From Flavobacteriales bacterium (GTDB taxonomy: Bacteria > Bacteroidota > Bacteroidia > Flavobacteriales_F > PHOS-HE28), in NCBI GenBank assembly GCA_016713875.1, contig JADJOI010000003.1, positions 124,001 through 188,000 on the forward strand: a stretch of DNA of 64,000 nt, given 5' to 3'. The translations under genes were made by a program, and so were the position numbers. Below, in pieces: positions 25,256-33,859 of the stretch; within the stretch, counting starts at the first letter, position 1; every line of letters begins with the position of its first letter. The notes beneath the pieces are model-generated. The model saw nothing but the letters and a program-made list of their open reading frames with translations. It did no database searches and had not been told where the DNA came from.

Positions 25256-25987
25256 TCAGAGGCTCAGCAGTTCCTTGAAGCGCGTGGCCTGCCGGCGGCT
25301 CACCTCGACGCTCTCACCGGCCGTGCCGCTCTTGTCCGCGGGCTTCAGCTTCACCATCAGCCCGCCGTTGAACCATGGTTCGATCTTGTCGACCCACCGC
25401 AGGTTGATGATGTGCTTGCGGCTGGCGCGGAAGAAGGTGATCGGGTCGAGCTTCTCCTCCAGCTTGTTGAGGCTGCGCAGCACCAGCGGCTTCTGGTCGG
25501 CGAAGCGCACCCGCACGTAGTTGCCCTCGCTCTCGAAGACGCGTACGTCCTTCAGCGTCACGAACCAGCACTTCTCCCCGTCCTTCAGGAAGATCTGGTC
25601 GTTCTCGCGCAGGATGTCGCGCTGCGGCACGTCCTCGCCCGTGGGCTGGGGCACCTTGGCCAGCGCGGCGTCCAGGCGTTCGGGATCGATGGGCTTCAGC
25701 ACGTAGTCCAGCGCGTTCACCTGGAAGGCGCGGATGGCGTGCTCGTCGTAGGCCGTGACGAAGATCACGTGCGGCGGCCGGTCCAGCGCGCTCAGCAGCT
25801 CGAAGCCGTCGCGCCCCGGCATGTTGATGTCCAGGAAGATGAGGTCGGGGTGCTTCTCGGCGATCAGGGCCTCGGCCTCGTCGGCGTTGGCCGCCTCGCC
25901 CACGACCTCCACGTCCTCGTGCTTCTCCAGCAGCGAGATCAGCTCCTTGCGGGCCAGGCGTTCGTCATCGATGATCAGCGTCTTCAT
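25256..25987 (-). CDS. LytTR-family response regulator
   Basis: 243 residues. The receiver domain (1-120) has the acidic pair DD at 7-8, the phospho-acceptor Asp53 in FLDINMPG, and the conserved Lys in LKPID. The C-terminal LytTR DNA-binding domain starts near residue 140 (FVTLKDVRVFESEGNYV, FFRASRKHIIN). It is the partner of the histidine kinase encoded upstream on the same strand (26176-27246), separated by 188 bases that contain a repeat and pyrimidine tract. LytTR regulators control envelope or export functions in Bacteroidota; the target here is unknown. Confidence 0.93.
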   Translation of the reverse strand: MKTLIIDDERLARKELISLLEKHEDVEVVGEAANADEAEALIAEKHPDLIFLDINMPGRDGFELLSALDRPPHVIFVTAYDEHAIRAFQVNALDYVLKPIDPERLDAALAKVPQPTGEDVPQRDILRENDQIFLKDGEKCWFVTLKDVRVFESEGNYVRVRFADQKPLVLRSLNKLEEKLDPITFFRASRKHIINLRWVDKIEPWFNGGLMVKLKPADKSGTAGESVEVSRRQATRFKELLSL

Positions 25988-26040
25988 GGTCGTTGGGTGT
26001 TCGTCCTCGGGACGTTCGAGCGGGGTCGGGATCCAGGCCG

Positions 26041-26188
26041 CGGGCTTCCAGCTTTCAGCCGCAGGCCAACAGCTTCCAGCCTCTGGCTTCCGGCCTCTTG
26101 CTTCCGGCTTCCAGCCTGCGGCCCGATCGCATGGGTGAGTTCCATTTTCCTCTTTCCTCTTTCAGCTTTCCACGTTCAGCTCTCCTCC
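26041..26188 (-). repeat. intergenic repeat plus pyrimidine tract between kinase and regulator genes
   Basis: Units such as GCTTCCAGC, CTTCCGGC and TTTCAGCC recur at 26041-26125, then a C/T-rich run (26138-26188) reaches into the kinase stop region. Members of the same family are at 14519, 22137 and 38988. Confidence 0.6.
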
Positions 26189-27246
26189 TCCGCCACCTTG
26201 GCCTCCACACGGGGGATCAGCACATCGGTGACCACCATGCCGTCGGCGTTGCTGATGTGCAGGTTGGCCTTTCGGCCGTAGATGAGATCGAGGCGGCGCT
26301 GGGTGTTGCGCAGGCCGATGCCGCTGCCGTTGATGCGGCCGGGTTCATAGTGGCCGGTGTTGCGCACGGTGAGGTGAAGGCCGTCTTCCGCATGGCGCGC
26401 CGCGATGTGGATGTCGCCGCCCTGGGTCAGCTTGGCGACGCCATGGCGCACGGCGTTCTCCACCAGGGTCTGCAGCAGCATGGGCGGCACGGGTTCGCGT
26501 TCCAGCCCCTGGGGTACGTCGATCTGAACACGGAGGCGCTCCTCGAAGCGCATGGCCTCCAGCGCGAGGTAGGCCTTCACGATGTCCACCTCCTCACCAA
26601 GAGGGACGGTGGTGCGCTTCACGGTGTTCATCGCGTTGCGCAGGATGGCGCTCAGCTGGGTGATGGCCCGCTTGGCCTGCGCGGGGTCCTCGTCGATCAG
26701 CGCGCGGATGCCGTTCAGGGCGTTGAACATGAAGTGCGGGTTCAGCTGGCTCCGCAGGTTGTTCAGTTGATTCTCGCGGTCGGCCGTCTGCAGGCGCAGG
26801 TTGCGGATCTCCTCCAGGCGGTTGCGCGCGAAATAGTGGTAGGCGAGGTAGGCCAGGGACCACACCACCAGCAGCACCACCCAGTTGATGAGCTGTTCGA
26901 AGAAGCGGGCGGCATCGCTGCTGAAGAGCGAGTCATACTGCGGCAACAGCAGCTCCACCAGGACGCCCTCCATCACCGTGGCGGTGAGGCCCAGCAGCAA
27001 GCCGGTGAGGGCCAGCCGCGGGATCAGGAGGCCCAGGGGGCGTTCCAGCCAGTGGTTGCGGACCATCACCTCGCGCAGGGCGTGGCTGGTGGCGATCCCC
27101 AGGGCGAACACCAGCACCAGGATCAGGTTGAGCTCCGGATCGAACGTTCCGCCCACGTACGTCCACAGCGCGTACAGCCCCACATAGCCGCCCCACGCCC
27201 CAAGCTGGGTGGCCCAATAGAGCAGATAGCGCCGTTGAGGTGACAT
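26176..27246 (-). CDS. sensor histidine kinase, LytS/YehU type
   Basis: 356 residues. Four hydrophobic helices fill residues 8-135, a dimerisation helix follows, then the His_kinase box LNPHFMFNALNGI with His171. A short HATPase domain has the N box LVENAVRHGV and G box GSGIGLRNTQRRL. No periplasmic sensor domain is visible, as usual for this family. It phosphorylates the LytTR regulator encoded just downstream. A TACCTTCG element at 27257-27264 lies ten bases before the ATG, and another faces the opposite way for acpH, making a divergent promoter pair. Confidence 0.93.
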   Translation of the reverse strand: MSPQRRYLLYWATQLGAWGGYVGLYALWTYVGGTFDPELNLILVLVFALGIATSHALREVMVRNHWLERPLGLLIPRLALTGLLLGLTATVMEGVLVELLLPQYDSLFSSDAARFFEQLINWVVLLVVWSLAYLAYHYFARNRLEEIRNLRLQTADRENQLNNLRSQLNPHFMFNALNGIRALIDEDPAQAKRAITQLSAILRNAMNTVKRTTVPLGEEVDIVKAYLALEAMRFEERLRVQIDVPQGLEREPVPPMLLQTLVENAVRHGVAKLTQGGDIHIAARHAEDGLHLTVRNTGHYEPGRINGSGIGLRNTQRRLDLIYGRKANLHISNADGMVVTDVLIPRVEAKVAEEES

Positions 27247-27256
27247 GGATGGACCA

Positions 27257-27264
27257 CGAAGGTA
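27257..27264 (-). promoter_or_regulatory. -7-like element for the histidine kinase
   Basis: TACCTTCG on the minus strand, ten bases before the ATG at 27246. Confidence 0.55.
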
Positions 27265-27328
27265 CCGGGAGGCTTCGCGATGGACGGGAGCATTCCATGA
27301 GCGGCGGACGGTCGGGTTGGAAGGGCGG

Positions 27329-27336
27329 TACCTTCG
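27329..27336 (+). promoter_or_regulatory. -7-like element for acpH
   Basis: TACCTTCG, eight bases before the ATG at 27345. Divergent from the identical element at 27257-27264. Confidence 0.55.
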
Positions 27337-27344
27337 GGCCCCTC

Positions 27345-27920
27345 ATGAACTTCCTGGGCCACCTGTACCTGAGCGGGAACGATCCGCTGGTGATCACGGG
27401 CAACTTCATGGCCGACGCCATCAAGGGCGGCGACCTCAGCCGCTTCCCCGCCGACCTGCAACGCGGCATCCGGCTGCACCGCGCCATCGACCACTACACC
27501 GACCAGCACCCGCTGGCCCGTGCGGGCCGTGAACGGGCCCGGGCCCACGCCGGCCGCTACGCCCCGGTGGTGATGGACCTGTTCTACGACCATCTGCTCG
27601 CGGCCCACTGGAACACCCTGCACCCCGAACCGCTGGATCAGTTCACCGCCCGCATGTACACCGTGCTGAAGGCCCACGCCACCTGGATGGAGGGTCGGCC
27701 GGCGCGCATGCTGCCCCACCTGATGGCCGAGGACTGGCTGGGGGCCTATGCGCACCGCGAGGGCTTGGCCGGCGCCTTGCGCGGCATGGCGCGCAGGGCG
27801 CCCGAGGGCCACGCCATGGTGGGCGCCGAGGAGGTGCTCTGGCAGCACTACGACGCCTATCGCGCGGAGTTCATCGGCTTCCTCACGGACATCGAACGCG
27901 ACACACGCTCCCTGCGATGA
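27345..27920 (+). CDS. acpH: acyl carrier protein phosphodiesterase
   Basis: 191 residues starting MNFLGHLYLSG, the characteristic AcpH (DUF479) N terminus. Further family blocks are GNFMADAIKG, GIRLHRAIDHYTD and MDLFYDHLLAAHW; the His/Asp residues form the HD-like metal site. The enzyme removes the 4'-phosphopantetheine arm from holo-ACP. The start is fixed by the -7 box eight bases upstream and by the family N terminus. The stop overlaps the next start by ATGA (27917-27920), coupling it to the lytic transglycosylase gene. Confidence 0.93.
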   Translation: MNFLGHLYLSGNDPLVITGNFMADAIKGGDLSRFPADLQRGIRLHRAIDHYTDQHPLARAGRERARAHAGRYAPVVMDLFYDHLLAAHWNTLHPEPLDQFTARMYTVLKAHATWMEGRPARMLPHLMAEDWLGAYAHREGLAGALRGMARRAPEGHAMVGAEEVLWQHYDAYRAEFIGFLTDIERDTRSLR

Positions 27921-29299
27921 CCCGCGCACAACGGATCGCCCTCGTCGGCCTGCTCGTGATCGGTCTCATCGGCCTGGTGCTCTGGTTCCGCACGGAGGTC
28001 GTCGTTCCGCGCAGCGTCCAACACCCCTGGTCCGAACCGGTGGTGGACCGCGACCTGGCGATGATCGCAGCGGATACCCTGCGTGTGCTGGTGGTGGAAC
28101 ATCCGCTAACATACGAACGCTTCCCCGGAGGTGAACGTGGGGCGGAGCTCGAACTGCTGGAACGGTTCGCCCGCCAGCGGAAGCTCCCGCTGAAGGTCCT
28201 GGCCGTGGCGCCCGACAGCCTGCTGCCCCTGCTGCAGCGTGGGGCCGGTGATGTGGTGGCCGCACTGGTCCATCGCGGACGATTCGGTGATGCGGTGTCC
28301 TCCACGATGCCGTGGTGGCATGCCGCGCCGGTGCGTGTGCAGCTGCGCCCCGACCGGGCTGCGGAGGTGGGGCCCGGCGATGCGGACACGGTGCACGTGA
28401 ACGCCTTCGGAGCATGGGCGACGGACAGTGCGGCGTCCCCACTGCGGCGGGCCGATGTGCGCACAGGCACCGCCTTGATCGAGGCGGTGGCGGTGGGGGA
28501 GCTGGCCGCCGCGCTGGTGAGCGACCTGGAGGCACGCCATCACGCCGAGGACCTGCCGCAGCTGGCCTTCGAGCCGGTGGACGACCCACCGGTGGACCTG
28601 GTGTTCGCGGTGCGACGCAACGCGGTGCGGCTGCGCGACGCACTGGACGGCTGGCTGTCGATGCCCGCCGAGCAGGAGGCGCGCGCCCTCATCATCGCGG
28701 CCTACGGCGACCGGTTGCCAAGGCGTGGTCCCTTGGGCGCCACGCGCGGTAGGCCACTGACCGGTGACTCCTTGTCGCCGTTCGATGCGCTTTTCCAGGA
28801 GAAGGCGGACCTGATGCACTGGGACTGGGAACTGCTCGCCGCCATCGCGTTCAAGGAATCGCGCTTCGACACGGCCGCGCTCAGTGTGAAAGGTGCGCAG
28901 GGCCTCATGCAGATGATGCCCGCCACGGCCGAACGCCTGGGCGTGGACAGCATGCAGTTGGTGGAAGGGCAGGTGCACGCTGCGGCCATCTACCTGGCCA
29001 TGCTGGACAGCCTGTGGCGGCGCTCCATCCCGGAGGCGGACGAACGCCTGCACTTCGTACTGGCCGCCTACAACGCCGGTCCGGGCCATGTGCGCGACGC
29101 GCAACGCCTCGCTCAGGAGCTGGGCCTGGACAGCCGTCGGTGGACCGGTCACGTGGAACGCGCCATCACGCTGCTGGCCTTTCCGGCCTATTACCAGCGT
29201 CCGGGCATCACGGCAGGGCGCTGCAAGGGTTCGCAGACCTTCCGGTACGTCCGCGAGGTGCTCGGTCTGCACCGCAGGTTCAGGGCGGCCGGGCGTTGA
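27917..29299 (+). CDS. mltF: MltF-like membrane-bound lytic murein transglycosylase
   Basis: 460 residues. A hydrophobic N-terminal segment (about 7-25) anchors or exports the protein. Residues 50-260 form a periplasmic solute-binding-like domain (LRVLVVEHPLTY). The C-terminal SLT domain contains the catalytic Glu314 in FKESRFDT, then GLMQMMPATA and AAYNAGPGH. Such enzymes cleave the glycan of peptidoglycan to 1,6-anhydro products. It is coupled to acpH by ATGA. The domain order and length match MltF. Confidence 0.9.
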   Translation: MTRAQRIALVGLLVIGLIGLVLWFRTEVVVPRSVQHPWSEPVVDRDLAMIAADTLRVLVVEHPLTYERFPGGERGAELELLERFARQRKLPLKVLAVAPDSLLPLLQRGAGDVVAALVHRGRFGDAVSSTMPWWHAAPVRVQLRPDRAAEVGPGDADTVHVNAFGAWATDSAASPLRRADVRTGTALIEAVAVGELAAALVSDLEARHHAEDLPQLAFEPVDDPPVDLVFAVRRNAVRLRDALDGWLSMPAEQEARALIIAAYGDRLPRRGPLGATRGRPLTGDSLSPFDALFQEKADLMHWDWELLAAIAFKESRFDTAALSVKGAQGLMQMMPATAERLGVDSMQLVEGQVHAAAIYLAMLDSLWRRSIPEADERLHFVLAAYNAGPGHVRDAQRLAQELGLDSRRWTGHVERAITLLAFPAYYQRPGITAGRCKGSQTFRYVREVLGLHRRFRAAGR

Positions 29300-29313
29300 G
29301 AGGTCCGTCCCTG

Positions 29314-29321
29314 TACCTTGC
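29314..29321 (+). promoter_or_regulatory. -7-like element
   Basis: TACCTTGC, only six bases before the ATG at 29328. Confidence 0.45.
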
Positions 29322-29327
29322 GGGGCC

Positions 29328-31625
29328 ATGTCACGTCGCGTTCCCTCATCCGTCCCGGCACGCCTGCTCACGGGCCTCGCCGGTGCTTTCGCCCTTCTGA
29401 TGCCCCTGGCCACGTTCGCGCAACAGGGGCTGCCGCACGCGCTCGATCCTTCGGAGGTGCCGCTGATCCGTGCTTACCGCGACAGCCGCGCCCAGGATGC
29501 GCGAGGCACCGCCACACCGCCCCCCTTCGCGCCCCGCACCATGGCCGAATGGGAGGAGGTGCAGACGCTCTGCGTGGCCTGGGTGTCCTTTCCCAGCATC
29601 CTCAAGCAGATCGTGCGGCACGCCAAGGCCGAGTGCCAGGTGCTCATCCTCTGCGGCAACCCCGGGACCACCAACTCGCAGACCAACATCACCACCTACC
29701 TGCTGGCGAACAACGCGGGCGGGGCTCCGCTGCCGGACCTCACCAACATCAGTTTCCTGAACACGCCCTACAACAGCATCTGGATGCGCGACTACGGTCC
29801 GGAGTGCATCTATCAGAACGAGGTGGACTCGCTGTTCCTGCTGGACTGGATCTACAACCGGCCTCGGCCGGCGGACGATGCCACCCCCGACGCCATCGGC
29901 GCCTTCAAGAACATCGCCGTGTACAGCACCACCACCGCGCCGAACGACCTGGTGCACACCGGGGGCAACTTCATGAGCGACGGCTTCGGCACGGGCTTCA
30001 GCAGCGACCTGGTGATCGAGGAGAACGGCCCTTCCGGGGCGTACAACCAGACGGACAAGACCCCCGCGCAGGTGGACGCGCTGATGACCACCTGGATGGG
30101 CATCCAGCCGGGGCGCTACGTGCGGATGACGCAGCTGCCCTTCGACGGCATCAACCACATCGACATGCACATGAAGCTGCTCGACGAGCGGACGCTGTTG
30201 ATCGGGCAGTTCCCGAACGGGGTCAGCGACGGGCCGCAGATCGAGGCCAACATCCAGGCCATCCAGCAGAACGTCACCAGCGTGTTCGGCACGCCGTACC
30301 GCATCATCCGGGTGCCCATGCCACCGAGCACCGGCGGCGCCTACCCGCCGAGCAGCAGCTACCGCACCTACACCAACAGCATCTTCATCAACCGCACCAT
30401 CCTGGTGCCCACCTACCGAGAGCAGTACGACACCACCGCGCTGCGCATCTATCGCGAAGCGCTGCCGGGATACAAGGTCGTTCCGATCGACTGTGACGAT
30501 GCGAGCGGCAACATCATCGCCCAGAGCGGGGCGCTGCACTGCATCACGAAGGCGATCGGGGTGTCCAAGCCGCTGTTGATCCGCCACGAGCCGCTCGCCG
30601 ACCGGACGAACGCGGGCGTCGGCTATCCGGTGGAGGCCTACATCCGGCACCAGAGCGGCATCGCCTCGGCACAGGTGTATTGGACCACGGACACCACCCA
30701 AGGGTACACGGCATTGGCCATGGCGCCCATCGGCGGAAATGAATGGGCAGCGACGATCCCCGAACAGCCCGGTGGCGGCACGGTGTACTACCACCTCCGG
30801 GCGGTGGCCCAGAGCGGCAAGGTGCAGGTGAGGCCCATCACGGCCCCGCAGGGGGGGTGGCGCTTCACCATCACCCCGGCGCCGGGCCTCGCCCTGGCGG
30901 TGCGCGCCTACCTGGAAGGGGCCTTCGATGCCAACGCGGGCCAGATGCGCGACGACCTGCGCACGCAAGGCCTGCTCCCTCTCGCCGAGCCCTACACGGC
31001 CGCGGGCATCCCCCTGGTCGGCAACACCACGGGCACCACCACCGCACCTGTGCTCGCCGTCACCGGGGCGAACGCCATCGTGGACTGGGTGCTGTTGGAG
31101 CTGCGCGATGCCGCGGTGCCGACCACGGTGCTGCGGAGCCGCACGGCGCTGGTGCAACGCGATGGCGACATCGTGGCGGTGGACGGCACCTCGCCCGTGT
31201 CCTTCGACCTGCCACCAGGCACCTACCATGTCGCGGCGCGCCACCGGAACCACTTGGGCGTGATGACGGCCACGGCCCTGACGCTGGGGGGCGGCACCAC
31301 AGCGCTCGACCTCACCGCGGCGGCCACGCCCACCTGGGGCACGGACGCGCGGAAGACCGTTGGGAACGTGCGAGCGCTGTGGGCGGGCAACGTCCTGCGC
31401 GATGACCGGTTGAAGTACGCCGGTTCCGCCAACGACCGGGACCCGGTGCTGACCGCGATCGGCGGCACGGTGCCCACGACCACGCTGAGCGGGCAGTACA
31501 GGCCGGAAGATGTGAACCTGGACGGGGTGGTGAAGTACGCCGGCGGTGCCAATGACCGCGACCCCATCCTGGTGAACATCGGCGGCACGGTGCCCACGGC
31601 CACGCGGCTGGAGCAACTTCCTTGA
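29328..31625 (+). CDS. secreted agmatine/peptidyl-arginine deiminase family protein with dockerin-like C-terminal module
   Basis: 765 residues. Signal peptide ends near LATFAQQ (about residue 33). The catalytic domain, roughly 60-430, has the deiminase residues Asp155 (WMRDYGP), His277 and Asp279 (HIDMHMK), and Cys405 (ALHCITK), the set used by agmatine deiminases and by the secreted Porphyromonas peptidylarginine deiminase. An all-beta domain follows (about 435-520). The C-terminal 225 residues form a module shared with the next gene, ending in two repeats of a DxNxDGxVKY / NDRDPIL type that resemble calcium-binding dockerin loops. It likely converts arginine to citrulline outside the cell. 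A -7-like box lies six bases upstream of the ATG. Confidence 0.88.
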   Translation: MSRRVPSSVPARLLTGLAGAFALLMPLATFAQQGLPHALDPSEVPLIRAYRDSRAQDARGTATPPPFAPRTMAEWEEVQTLCVAWVSFPSILKQIVRHAKAECQVLILCGNPGTTNSQTNITTYLLANNAGGAPLPDLTNISFLNTPYNSIWMRDYGPECIYQNEVDSLFLLDWIYNRPRPADDATPDAIGAFKNIAVYSTTTAPNDLVHTGGNFMSDGFGTGFSSDLVIEENGPSGAYNQTDKTPAQVDALMTTWMGIQPGRYVRMTQLPFDGINHIDMHMKLLDERTLLIGQFPNGVSDGPQIEANIQAIQQNVTSVFGTPYRIIRVPMPPSTGGAYPPSSSYRTYTNSIFINRTILVPTYREQYDTTALRIYREALPGYKVVPIDCDDASGNIIAQSGALHCITKAIGVSKPLLIRHEPLADRTNAGVGYPVEAYIRHQSGIASAQVYWTTDTTQGYTALAMAPIGGNEWAATIPEQPGGGTVYYHLRAVAQSGKVQVRPITAPQGGWRFTITPAPGLALAVRAYLEGAFDANAGQMRDDLRTQGLLPLAEPYTAAGIPLVGNTTGTTTAPVLAVTGANAIVDWVLLELRDAAVPTTVLRSRTALVQRDGDIVAVDGTSPVSFDLPPGTYHVAARHRNHLGVMTATALTLGGGTTALDLTAAATPTWGTDARKTVGNVRALWAGNVLRDDRLKYAGSANDRDPVLTAIGGTVPTTTLSGQYRPEDVNLDGVVKYAGGANDRDPILVNIGGTVPTATRLEQLP
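30941..31625 (+). repeat. 685-nt duplicated 3' module, copy 1
   Basis: Aligns without gaps to 33093-33777 (offset exactly 2152) with long runs of identity. It encodes the shared C-terminal module of two unrelated enzymes. Confidence 0.9.
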
Positions 31626-31650
31626 ATCAACAACGACCAACACGTTCAAC

Positions 31651-33777
31651 ATGAGAATTTGGATCGGAGCCGGCCTGATGGCCATGACCGCGAGCGCCTT
31701 CGCGCAAAGGCCTGTCCGCATCGGCGATGAGACCGAACACGTTCCCGGCCATGTGCTTGTGCGTCTGGCCCCGGAAGCCGATCCGCGCGACCTTGAGCGC
31801 GACCTGGCCTTCATCGATGGACGGCCCACAGCGCTCAGCGTATCGTGGGAGGTGAGCCCCCCGGCGCGGATCTGGCTGCTGCAGCACGATCCCGCCGTGA
31901 ACGGCGCCGTCGTCCTTGAACGCATCCGGCGGCATGCCGCCGTGGAAGTGGCCCAGTTCGATCACGTGGTCCACGAACGCATCACGCCGAACGACACCCA
32001 GTTCGGCCAGCAGTGGCATCATGTGGATCCGCAGGACAACGACATCGACACCGACCTGGCCTGGAACACCACCACCGGCGGCAACACGGCCTTGGGCGAC
32101 ACCATCGTGGTCTGCGTGGTGGAGGGCTTCGACCGGTCGCACAGCGATCTGAACGCCAATGCCTGGGTGAACCGGGCGGAGATCGATGGCAACGGCGCGG
32201 ACGATGATGCGAACGGCTACATCGACGATGTGTTCGGATGGAACCCTTCCGCGGGCAATGACAACACGCTCTTCAGTGGCAGCCACGGCACCAGCTGCGC
32301 GGGCATGGTGGGGGCGCGGGGCAACAACGCCAACGGCGTGGTGGGCGCCAACTGGGCGGTGAAGATGATCCCGGTGCGCATCGGCAGCCTCACGGAGGCC
32401 AACGTCATCGCCAGTTACACCTATCCGCTGGTGTTGCGCCAGCGCTGGAACCAGACGAACGGCGCGGAGGGGGCCTTCGTGGTGGCCACCAGCAGCAGCT
32501 GGGGCATCGACAACGCGGACCCGGACAACTATCCGCTCTGGTGCGGCTTCTACGACACGATGGGCCAGGCGGGGATCCTGAACTGCGGCGCCACGGCCAA
32601 CAACAACGTGAACGTGGACGTGGTGGGTGACATGCCCACGGCGTGCAGCAGCCCGTACATGATCAGCGTCACGGCCACGGATGCCAACGACCAGCGCACC
32701 TTCAGCGGCTATGGCCTCACCACCATCGACGTGGGCGCCCCCGGCTCCAGCGTCCGCACCACCTCGTCCAGCAACGGATACACCACCACCAGCGGTACGA
32801 GCTTCGCCACACCGCTCACAGCCGGCGTCATCGCGCTGATGTACAGCGCACCGTGCAACGGGATCGCGCAGCTTGCGCGCACCGATCCGCAGGATGCCGC
32901 CGATGCGATCCGCACCGCCCTCTTCGCGGGGGTGGAGCAGGTGGGCAACCTGCCGGGCCAGACGGTCACCGGAGGGCGGATCAATGCGAACAACAGCGTG
33001 CAGCACGTCATGACCAACTGCGCCTCCTACAGCCCATCGATCGTCCTGGACGCGAAGGTCCTGCTCGAAGGCGCCTATGTGGAAGCCTCCGGCCAGATGC
33101 GCGACGACCTGCGTACGCAAGGCCTGCTCCCTCTCGCCGAGCCGTACACGGCCGCAGGCATCCCCCTGGTCGGCAACACCACGGCCACGACCACCGCACC
33201 TGTGCTCGCCGTCACCGGGGCGAACGCCATCGTGGACTGGGTGCTGCTGGAGCTGCGCGACGCCACAATGCCTTCCACGGTGCTCCGGAGCCGAACGGCC
33301 CTGGTGCAGCGCGATGGCGACATCGTGGGCGTCGACGGGTCGTCCCCAGTGACCTTCGACCTCTCACCAGGCACGTACCATATCGCAGTGCGCCACCGGA
33401 ATCACTTGGGCGTGATGACGGCCACGGCCCTGACACTGGGTGCAGCCGTCACCGTGCTCGACCTCACTGCGGCGGCCACGCCCACCTGGGGCACCGACGC
33501 TCGGAAGTCGCTGGGCACCGTCCAGTTGTTGTGGGCCGGCAATGCCTTGCGCGACGAACGGCTGAAGTATCCAGGCTCCACCAACGACCGGGACCCGGTG
33601 CTGACGGCGATCGGCGGCACGGTGCCCACGGCCACACTGAACGGAGAGTACCGGTCGGAAGATGTGAACATGAACGGGGTGGTGAAGTACGCCGGCGGCG
33701 TCAACGACCGCGACCCCATCCTGGTGAACATCGGCGGCACGGTGCCCACGGCCACGCGGCAGGAGCAACTGCCCTGA
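31651..33777 (+). CDS. secreted S8 (subtilisin-like) peptidase with shared C-terminal module
   Basis: 708 residues. Signal peptide MRIWIGAGLMAMTASAFAQ, then a propeptide-like region with VPGHVLVRL. The S8 domain has His212 in SGSHGTSCAG and Ser384 in SGTSFATPLTAG. The block that normally carries the catalytic Asp (V-x-V-I-D-T/S-G) reads VCVVEGFDRSHSDL, so Val157 stands where Asp is expected. The protease may be inactive or use a neighbouring acid such as Glu158 or Asp161. The last 225 residues repeat the module at the end of the deiminase upstream, including the two dockerin-like loops. The start lies 25 bases after the deiminase stop, so the two are probably co-transcribed. Confidence 0.88.
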   Translation: MRIWIGAGLMAMTASAFAQRPVRIGDETEHVPGHVLVRLAPEADPRDLERDLAFIDGRPTALSVSWEVSPPARIWLLQHDPAVNGAVVLERIRRHAAVEVAQFDHVVHERITPNDTQFGQQWHHVDPQDNDIDTDLAWNTTTGGNTALGDTIVVCVVEGFDRSHSDLNANAWVNRAEIDGNGADDDANGYIDDVFGWNPSAGNDNTLFSGSHGTSCAGMVGARGNNANGVVGANWAVKMIPVRIGSLTEANVIASYTYPLVLRQRWNQTNGAEGAFVVATSSSWGIDNADPDNYPLWCGFYDTMGQAGILNCGATANNNVNVDVVGDMPTACSSPYMISVTATDANDQRTFSGYGLTTIDVGAPGSSVRTTSSSNGYTTTSGTSFATPLTAGVIALMYSAPCNGIAQLARTDPQDAADAIRTALFAGVEQVGNLPGQTVTGGRINANNSVQHVMTNCASYSPSIVLDAKVLLEGAYVEASGQMRDDLRTQGLLPLAEPYTAAGIPLVGNTTATTTAPVLAVTGANAIVDWVLLELRDATMPSTVLRSRTALVQRDGDIVGVDGSSPVTFDLSPGTYHIAVRHRNHLGVMTATALTLGAAVTVLDLTAAATPTWGTDARKSLGTVQLLWAGNALRDERLKYPGSTNDRDPVLTAIGGTVPTATLNGEYRSEDVNMNGVVKYAGGVNDRDPILVNIGGTVPTATRQEQLP
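33093..33777 (+). repeat. 685-nt duplicated 3' module, copy 2
   Basis: Gap-free partner of 30941-31625. The high DNA identity, including synonymous sites, suggests recent duplication or gene conversion. Confidence 0.9.
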
Positions 33778-33811
33778 GGGGTCTGCTTTCCAAGTCCCGT
33801 TCCCGCCCGGG

Positions 33812-33843
33812 TTGATGCCTGCGGGGAAGCAGCGCTACCTTGG
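33812..33843 (+). promoter_or_regulatory. promoter of the second deiminase gene
   Basis: TTG at 33812-33814, 21 bases, then TACCTTGG at 33836-33843. Spacing fits the Bacteroidota -33/-7 layout; the ATG is at 33860. Confidence 0.6.
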
Positions 33844-33859
33844 CGCGGAACGAACGCCC

